64,000 nucleotides of DNA from Cheiracanthium punctorium. Lineage: Eukaryota; Arthropoda; Arachnida; Araneae; Cheiracanthiidae. The stretch covers positions 186,001 to 250,000 of the forward strand of contig JAWZYV010000091.1 of the NCBI GenBank assembly GCA_038373885.1, read 5' to 3'. Both the position numbers and the translations under genes were made by a program. The notes under the pieces are model-generated. The model saw only the letters and a program-made list of their open reading frames with translations. It ran no database searches and was not told the DNA's origin. Numbering within the stretch: position 1 is the stretch's first letter; the number at the start of each line of letters is the position of its first letter. Shown piece by piece: positions 56,496-64,000 of the stretch.

Positions 56496-57904
56496 CACTG
56501 CTGGCCATCGTAAATGCAACACCCTGAAGGAAGCATGCAAATAATATGAAATTTACAACATGCATTAGCTGAGGTGAGATATGCAAATGATTAGAATTTC
56601 AGCGCAGACGCACATCAAGCGCGCCTGTGGCGCCACCTCAAAGCGCTATTTAAGGCTTGGAGATTTCGACGGTTTCAAGTACAGCAATTGTGTTTTTCTT
56701 GCTTTTTTTTCAAAAAAACGATAAATTATGCCTCGTAGGAAACAACGATCATCTTTTGATCAAGTATCCGAGTTTGACAGAGGAAGGATAGTGGCATACC
56801 GAGATTGTGGGTTATCTTTCAGGGAAATCGGTCGTCGTATTGGACGAAACCAAACAACTGTGATGCGGATATGTGATCGTTGGGTGCAGGAGGGTACGAC
56901 GGACAGACGTGATCGACCGCATCGACCTCAGTGCACCACGTCACGTGATGACAGGCAGATTGTACGCATGGCAGTGACGGACCGCTCAGTCACATCACGA
57001 ACCATATCACAGCAGATTCAGTCTGTAACGCATCATCCAGTGTCTGCGCGTACCATTCGACGTCGTTTACAGCAGAATGGTCTGTCCGCAAGACGTCCGT
57101 TGCTTTGTCTACCTCTGACGCGGAACCACAGACGTCTCCGCCGCCAATGGTGCGATGAAAGAAGGATGTGGACGACAGAATGGAATGAAATTCTCTTTAC
57201 TGACGAGTCACGCTTCTGTATGCAACACCACGACGGTCGGATTCGAGTCTGGAGACACCGTGTAGAGAGGATGCTGAACAGCTGCATTATGCACCGTCAC
57301 ACTGGTCCTGCACCGGGTATTATGGTATGGGGCGGTATCGGATATCTCTCTCGCACTCCTCTAGTACGCATTGCCGGTACTTTAACCAGCCAGCGCTACA
57401 TCTCCGAGGTGTTGGAGCCAGTTGTCCTTTCTTACCTTCAGGGCTTGCCAACAGCCATATTTCAGCAGGATAATGCACGGCCACACGTGGCACGCATTGT
57501 CCAAGGGTTCTTCGTCAATCACCAGATTGAATTGCTTCCCTGGCCGGCGCGCTCTCCGGATCTTTCGCCGATAGAAAACATGTGGTCCATGGTTGCTGAA
57601 CGACTGACCCAGAGTTCATCCCCAGCTGTCACACCAGATCAACTTTGGCAACGTGTGGAAGCTGCTTGGTCTGCTGTACCCCAAGAACACATTCAAAGTC
57701 TCTTTGAATCAATGCCGAGGCGTGTGGCAGCTGTGATCTCCAACAACGGCGGCTACTCTGGGTACTGATTTTGGCAGGAACCACGCTTCATAGAATGCTG
57801 TAAATTTAATCATTTGTTACTTGGTCAACATGTTATCTACACAATAAATTTTGTTGTGATATCTCTTGTTTTTCTTGGTGTTGCAATTTGGGTGGCCAGC
57901 AGTG
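56496..57904 (+). mobile_element. Intact Tc1-like DNA transposon
   Basis: TA occurs at 56494-56495 and 57905-57906. The ends CACTGCTGGCCATCGTAAAT and, inverted, CACTGCTGGCCACCCAAATT continue as GCAACACC, so the TIRs are about 28 bp. 1409 bp, markedly GC-richer than its surroundings, with a complete transposase frame and an AATAAA at 57843. It looks like a recent arrival and may be active. Confidence 0.95.
56728..57768 (+). CDS. Tc1-like transposase, 346 residues, complete DD34E
   Basis: A cut-and-paste transposase that binds the element's TIRs and inserts at TA. Residues 10-55 form the first helix-turn-helix (FDRGRIVAYRDCGLSFREIG, RRIGRNQTTVMRICDRW). A GRPR-like linker RDRPHRP follows near 61-67, and a second helix-turn-helix with VSARTIRRRL is near 105-115. 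The catalytic triad is complete: D159 in LFTDESRF, D248 in FQQDNARPH and E283 in SPIENMW, with 34 residues between the last two. Length is normal for the family, and there are no stops or shifts. The start at 56728 is the only ATG giving the full N-terminal domain. Base composition and codon use differ from the host genes. Confidence 0.95.
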   Translation: MPRRKQRSSFDQVSEFDRGRIVAYRDCGLSFREIGRRIGRNQTTVMRICDRWVQEGTTDRRDRPHRPQCTTSRDDRQIVRMAVTDRSVTSRTISQQIQSVTHHPVSARTIRRRLQQNGLSARRPLLCLPLTRNHRRLRRQWCDERRMWTTEWNEILFTDESRFCMQHHDGRIRVWRHRVERMLNSCIMHRHTGPAPGIMVWGGIGYLSRTPLVRIAGTLTSQRYISEVLEPVVLSYLQGLPTAIFQQDNARPHVARIVQGFFVNHQIELLPWPARSPDLSPIENMWSMVAERLTQSSSPAVTPDQLWQRVEAAWSAVPQEHIQSLFESMPRRVAAVISNNGGYSGY

Positions 57905-57906
57905 TA

Positions 57907-60900
57907 TTTGTGAGAACGTACTCGCATCGAAACGAAATAACCGGAGAAATGTTTGCAGATAAAGTTTAGTTCACTTATTAATAAGCATTTTATTAAAGCA
58001 GGAATAATTCAAGACTGCTCTATCGGAAGATTGAAATTTTCAGATATTTTCCCCTTTGGTTTGAAAAATTATCAGATAGAAGGTGAAGGTGATGAATCTC
58101 CCTTCAAACTTTCATGGATTGCTGTTCGTCAAGAAACGTTACATGACTTGTTATTGTCACTCGTTGTCCTACTTATTTGAAAAACAGTGATCGTCGAGAT
58201 TTTAAGAACTTGCCGTAGCTGAAGATGCAGATCTTCGTAAGAACGTACTTTCATCGAAACGGGATGATCAGAGAAATGTTGACAGATAAAGCTCAGTTAC
58301 TCTGTTAAGTATTTTATACAGAGCAGAAATCGTTCTTTAAAACTGCTGGATGAAAGCTCTGAAATTTAAAGATGGTATCTCTGGACTTTTTAAGCTCAGA
58401 TGGATTTCGATGGTTTTTAATGTCTGATTCAGGCTCGTAACCAAGGGAGCAGTAATCCCCCTGGGAAGAAATATCCCCCGCCCCACGTAAAATTTTGGTC
58501 GCCCCTCAAATTTGCCGAATAGGTAAAATAGTGATTTGACAAAAAAAAGTTGAATTAATAAATCGATTAAAAAATTAAATATTTTAAGGTTCTCTCCTTT
58601 ACTAACTTTAAAGTATATAACGGCATTTTATATAAGCACCATCCTCTATTACACATCGTTGTCTTTATGTAAATTTACAAAAGGAAAGAGGCTGAAAGAA
58701 CGGGATGAGTTTTAGATTCAGATTAAGAAGTGACGCTTTACAGCAGAAAAAAGAACCTGAAGAGAGGGAGAAGAAAAAATCTATTTCAAATTCATTACCC
58801 TCCTGGGGGGCATGTCTCCCCTATTCAGTTCGTCTGGCTACGGACCTGGTCTGATGCTTGTTGAATTTTGATAATTCTTTAATTCAGTGTTCAGTTTCGA
58901 TGGTTCATAAAACATTTCCTTCTTGAGTTAATATCGTCCCCAGTCAGACTGATGTACTTAAGGTGAATAAATAGCAGTTCGCTTTTGGTTGAAAAAATAT
59001 ATTGACAGCTGCGATTGTGTTTGGTGATGAACTACTGTGACTATTGTGGTGGAAGTCTACATATTTAGTCTGTGATCGGGGTCGGATTTTGTCAGGCGAT
59101 GAAATGTGTGAAATGTGCCTATTGAGCATTAAAAATACATGTTAAATATTTTTAATCTTTGACCCTCAGGGATCTGGGTAATCTGGGCCGTGTCAGATGC
59201 AGGAGAGATGGGAGAAAAATTTAAGTATCCGTCTGTGTGTGAATTTCTTTTTTCGAATTTTAATAGTTGGAAAGATGACTCATGAAGGAAGAAGAGATAG
59301 GAAGGGTGAGAATTTTCAGATTGAAATTTCCAGATTTTTTAATTTGTATTGGTTATAATGTCTGTTGATGTTACCAGGAAAGAAGGTATCGACGGTAAAA
59401 TTGATAAGGACAGGGGTGCTGGTATGACCGGGGAAGACGAAAATGGTGATGGAACTGTTGAAGATGCAACTGGTGAATATGATTGTGTGACAGTGACTAT
59501 TATGTTTAGAGAAAATGCGACTGTTGAAATATGATGCATTGTTTCGTCTGTAAATGTACCAAAGGTCCTATATGCTGTTTTTTAAGATAAGATGGATGAT
59601 GTGTCACTACTGAACATGGATGCTGGACTTACTACATTCAATTCCTCCTCAATCAGCAGCGGCCTACCTGAGAAGACATTAAGAGGCCAAAGAAACGTGA
59701 AAAAGATCAAAAACTTTCTCATAAAAAATGCATGATAAAAACAACACCAAAAATTAACAAAATCACCATACTTAGACAAATGTCATGAACTGAAATCATT
59801 TATTGAAAATTTTATTACTTTATATTGTTGTGCGAACAATGTCGGAATTTGAACCATGCAATGTGATTGTTGCGTTGTTTTCTTCTTCATTATCATAGTA
59901 ACAATGATAATATAAGGTAATGGTACGGATAAAAAATAATGATTTGCAAATATTATGACTACGTTTTAACTAACGTTTCTCTCTTATTTTGATGCAGTAT
60001 TAAAGAAGAAAGAAAAATTGTATTCGTATAAAAACTTGTATTAGAGTCGTATTTTCACACCATAACATTGTCATAAGCGGCTAATTTAATGAATTTCGGT
60101 AGTACTTTTTTACTCAAACCAGGCAAAACACTTTGTCAAATCCAAAGATAATTTCTTACTATTTGTGATACGCTCATGATATAATACAGTAGATTCCAAA
60201 CCATTTTTCTCCCTATCCAATTCGTTATCTGTCTTTTGTTTGACAGAACTTGAAATCCTAGGACGATCGGTACAGTAATTCTATAGAGCTTGAAAAAATA
60301 TTTGAAAGCTGAAAAGCCATATTTTCATTATTTAGTGCAGGTGTACACTAATTAATTTTGTTGATGGACAGCATTAGAAAATCTGGAACTTTTAGTGGTG
60401 TTCATTAATGTACGAGATTTAACGTGATATGTGAGATGAAGAAAATTGAGAGAACACCAATAAATACAATCAGGCTATCCTGAAAACTTGTTTTAAACCC
60501 CAAAAAGTTAATATTCATGACTTGTCATCTGCATCGTCACTGAAACGTTACAAATACGAAAATTCTAGAATAATGCTAGGTTTGCCTTGTTTTTCATTAT
60601 CTTTCCGGTTGTCTGCTGACCGAACAAAATTTGTTCGTTGGCCGGATGCGGCATCTGGGCTGTTATTTGGTGACCGCTGTTGTAGTTTGTGTACATTTGA
60701 ATACACATGTAACTAAAATTGTTACACATATAACTAAAATTTATAATCTGCAATTTTAGACTATCCAATAATTTACTACTAGAAATACTTTCTTAATTTT
60801 CCTTAACAATTTAGGTAACAGAGAACATGATTCGTTGAGTCCAATCACGAAGTTGAATTCTGCTTTTTGAGTACAGAACAATAAAGGAGGCATTTAGTGT

Positions 60901-61029
60901 GTGAACTGTATATCCTGAGAAACTCGAACTATTATAGGCGATATCTCTTACCTTTTAGTTCCAGAAGAATGAAATTTATCTCTATACCTGATCTCTATCG
61001 TACTTTACATTTCCCTCTCGTAAACAATG
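57907..61029. other. Intergenic sequence without recognised genes
   Basis: Apart from the hAT-like element at 58430-58848, only accidental frames were seen. One at 59349-59534 is open on both strands, with acidic (GEDENGDGTVEDATGEYD) and Ser/Pro-rich readings, but has no splice context or recognised motif. Confidence 0.4.
58430..58848. mobile_element. hAT-like MITE with 8-bp target duplication
   Basis: The ends CAGGCTCGTAACCAAGG and, inverted, CAGGTCCGTAGCCAGAC are flanked by GTCTGATT (58422-58429) and GTCTGATG (58849-58856). 419 bp, no coding. The CCGTAGCCAG type of end also occurs near 2312 inside the hAT element. Confidence 0.65.
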
Positions 61030-61031
61030 TA

Positions 61032-62931
61032 CAGCTGCGGAAAAAGAAAGTCGCACTTGCTATTTATTTCGCCGTCATTCGTCGTACAGAAAAGTTATAT
61101 ATACCATTCGTTTGAAATAACGCATACTTTAATTTACTATTAATTTAATTTGCATAAGGGGCCGTCTTCATATTTAATTGTGCATCAACTTCGTTTTTCT
61201 CAAAGGTAACACCGTATTTTGACTTTATTAAATGAAAGAAAACCTTCAAATTACCCTAAATATAAATTTTCATCAATTTTCTACGATAACTTTCGGAGAT
61301 ATTGCGAATTAATTTTTGAGCGTTTTTAAGGGACTTTCTGCAAATTGAAAAACTCTCTTTGTAGGTTCCGAGCTTTTCGCCTTTCATTAATTTCGTTCGC
61401 GAGAGTTAAAAGAAATAAATATTATTTTCAAGGAAAATATTGTTTCCATCTCTCAAAGTTTTTTGTACTGAGAATGTCAAGGGTAGAAATTAGAATGTTT
61501 AGTCTGTGTTCCAAATGACCCGTGAGTTCATAACTTCCTTTGTCTGTACTCATGGTTTAAGGGGAAAATGCAAAACGACTGCTCACGATTTTGAAAATCT
61601 TTCTAATTTTGAAATTGTTATTCAGTATTTCCCATTGATATTTCTCTTAGACAGCTGAAATATTCGCAGGAGTTAGAGGCTGCTCTCTGCTCTTCTGACT
61701 ACAAGCATGGATATTACTCAGCTATGGTCGAACTTGAAGAATGGTTTCATGATTGGAAATTTATTTGTTTGAATTTCTTGTAAAAAACGCAATTACTTTT
61801 TTGGCAACCCAATATTATCACTGTGTTTGTTATTTCACTTTCTTCATTTAATACTGTCGTTTGCAATGTGCAATGTTCTTAAGACTTTTGGCAGTATTTT
61901 AATTTATAGTCACATGAAAATTTAGACAGAAAAACGTGATTTTGAATGTTTTTTTGAATGTTTGATAAACTATGGGGAAGTCTAAAGACCTTATGTTTCC
62001 GATATTAAAAAAGGTCACATTCATGCCTGGAAAGTTGAGGATGTTAGTTTTTCAGAAATAGGATGTTGTATTGCAAGACATACATCTATTGTATCTAACT
62101 CTATAGCTGAAAAATATTTTATTTGTGGGAATATGGTAGCGGACGCAACAATAGACGCTTTATAGAATCACTATCAAACTGTAAAATCCTCTAATTTAGT
62201 TGCTTCAAAATTTGATATTTTTTAATAGCGGTATCTTTTACTGTGTTTTTGCACAAAATAAATCTAATTTACGTTTATTTTATGCAATTTTCAAAAAATT
62301 GTCACTTAATAAATTTATATATGGTCCTTTAACTTGTGAAAATTACATATTTTATTTAATATAAATTAAACTACTTAACGTAAAAATTTGAAATTTTGCA
62401 CAGCCATGTAATATTACTTTCTGCATCTATTTCCATCGAAATTTGACTAGGTCGCAATTCTAATTTTTGGAATATTAATTTAATAATTCATAATTAATAT
62501 TGATATTTTATTAAAAATCATAATAACATTAAATTATGTTTGGGTCGTTTAGTTCTAATAGTACGAATAAAAATCAGCTTCTTATTATTAATATTATATG
62601 AGATATGAATTGAAGTATGAAAAAATATTTTAACATATGGGGAGGGGGATTTTAGAAGCTCATAACTCACCCAATTTCAGTTTAAATATCTTGAAAATGG
62701 GTATCCGGGGTTAAAATGAGCTAAATTTTTGAAACATGAAGTGAAATCTAGGGGTTACTATTGAGAAAAAAAAGTTGGTGCGAATTTTAATATGTAGATG
62801 GCCCCTTATGCAATTTTTATGCATAGCAAATTAAAGTGTACGTCAATCGTAAACGATTGGTATCTGTAACTTTGCTGTACGACGAACGACGGCCGAAAAA
62901 AGTACAAGTGGGACTTTTTTTTCCGCAGCTG
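61032..62931 (+). mobile_element. Tc1-like element with TIRs of about 170 bp
   Basis: TA occurs at 61030 and 62932. The ends CAGCTGCGGAAAAAGAAAGT and, inverted, CAGCTGCGGAAAAAAAAGTC continue in parallel through TTCGTCGTACAG, AAAGTTA, ATACCA.TCGTTT and TTTAATTTGCTAT, then TTGCATAAGGGGCC. Total 1.9 kb. The interior holds a broken transposase N-terminus. Confidence 0.85.
61973..62165 (+). pseudogene. Tc1-type transposase N-terminal remnant
   Basis: It starts MGKSKDL, then after a shift SDIKKGHIHAWKVEDVSFSE, IGCCIARHTSIVSNSIAEKY. This is the helix-turn-helix region of Tc1 proteins (MGK.KDLS..K..I......S...I....R....V). The remainder of the gene was not recognised inside the element. Confidence 0.55.
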
Positions 62932-62933
62932 TA

Positions 62934-63480
62934 CTTTTATTTAAGATCCATGAAGAATATTTTGTAGACTCTTTAGAATTTTAGAGAGAATATCTGTAAA
63001 TACAACGGAACTTGGAAGTTTTGTGAAACATTAGTTTTAGGTTAACTGGGCGAAATAATTTTCTTGGTTCGTTATAAAAAACTGTGTAGCGAAAATTGGG
63101 GTAAGGTACTTTTTTTTCTTTGCAAGATGTTATCGTTAGTATTCATTTAAGAGTAATTTTATCAGGATAACCATATCATTTCTATGCAATGCATATAAAA
63201 TGCATGTATATCATGTATACATATCAAATTTTATGCAACAGATAACTTTCCCTGTTGATTCATGAGATGTTGCTATTTTTAAAAAGCAAATTACTGTGAA
63301 GTTATTTAGAAAGGCCATAATGATGATGTTGTAAATTATTTAAGTTATCAGTAGCAAAAATAATAATAATTATTATTAATCTTTGAGAGAAAAATATTAA
63401 AGGGAAATTTATGGCACAGTAAAACAAAATAGTAACATATAGAGAATACTATACACGCAGTGTACAAAAAATTTAAAGAA
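62934..63480. other. AT-rich intergenic stretch, nothing recognised
   Basis: It includes a short TAATAATAATTATTATTA palindrome near 63360. No coding or repeat ends. Confidence 0.4.
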
Positions 63481-63499
63481 CCTAATATCAATAAAATAG

Positions 63500-63790
63500 T
63501 CAAAGCATCTCGTTTAGATGGTTAAGTCACATTTCTCGTTACGAGGACTCCAACCCAAAAATTAAAAATAAATAAAATAAAACCTTCGTAAAAAAACGAA
63601 GGAAAGCCTATGAGAGGAAGACCACCCACAAGATGGCTAGATAATGTTTCGGACTTAAAATTTATGAGGACAGACCGGTGGAGATGTATGAGACCCGATT
63701 TATTGCGTCGAATTGGATCAGATGGAGAAATCTTTACGATACTGCTCGGGCCTGTAACAGGCTATAGTACAGATTAAGAAGATTAGTAGA
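63500..63790 (+). pseudogene. LINE (non-LTR retrotransposon) ORF2 C-terminal remnant
   Basis: RGRPPTRWLDNVS at about 63613-63651, then DLKFMRTDRWRCMR and, in another frame, NWIRWRNLYDTARACNRL. This order (GRPP..RW.D......W...A.DR..WR.L..A) is usual at the end of many LINE polyproteins. Frames are broken and only about 60 residues are recognisable. Confidence 0.5.
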
Positions 63791-64000
63791 AAATTTTAGA
63801 AATGAATTGAGAAATAAAATGTACCTAAAGGAAAGATCAAAATCCTGAATGTTTTAGGGATTTTATTTATTTATTTTTGTTGACGATGATTATTATTTTT
63901 GATCGATCTATATTTCCTTTAAAAAACGTGTATGGCATACTTTTAGAGAATGAATGTCAGAAACTGCAGTCGAAATGTTGGTCATATTTTAACCGTCGGT

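Noticed and set aside
59339..59539. Frames open on both strands, acidic or Ser/Pro-rich
   Set aside because: Mirror readings of one repetitive stretch, with no splice sites, signal peptide or domain; kept only as a note.

Overview
The window is AT-rich eukaryotic DNA with spliceosomal introns, long intergenic spaces and dense transposable elements. The gene content (UBAC1), intron sizes and the set of Tc1/mariner, pogo/Tigger, hAT, piggyBac-type and Helitron elements plus Pol III SINEs suggest an arthropod. An arachnid is plausible, but nothing in the window proves it. No bacterial, organellar or viral gene was recognised.

Two host genes can be supported. (1) The 3' part of UBAC1 (KPC2), + strand: eight coding exons between 4237 and 28279 give 336 codons plus a stop. 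They cover the linker, two UBA domains and the C-terminal STI1-like region; the ubiquitin-like N-terminus lies upstream of the window. Every junction has GT/AG sites and keeps phase. (2) A small secreted Tyr/Arg-rich protein, - strand (46289 to 42827), 144 residues. Its first coding exon holds four codons and is joined across a 3.0 kb intron to the main exon. A promoter-like block ending in ATG plus a consensus donor (about 52030-52441, +) may start a third gene, but no further exons were recognised.

Layout: 1-4236 is upstream intron/flank holding a 2.6 kb non-autonomous hAT with nested MITE and SINE insertions. 4237-28279 is UBAC1, whose introns carry a dead Tc1, a hAT-like element, piggyBac-type and foldback MITEs, a dead DD41D-type mariner, a second SINE and a Helitron with eight CTCF-like motifs. 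28280-42826 is the UBAC1 3' end, a near-perfect 160-bp hairpin, a Helitron with two levels of nested insertions, a deleted Tigger, and long AT-rich stretches without recognisable content. 42827-46400 is the secreted-protein gene. 46400-64000 is mostly intergenic, with MITEs, a tandem duplication, a Tigger carrying a MITE, a 0.8 kb foldback, one intact GC-richer Tc1-like transposon (56496-57904), a long-TIR Tc1-like element and a LINE tail.

Apart from the intact Tc1 transposase, the open reading frames inside repeats are broken or accidental. Repeat boundaries rest on terminal inverted repeats and target-site duplications read directly. Family names come from motif recognition without database search.
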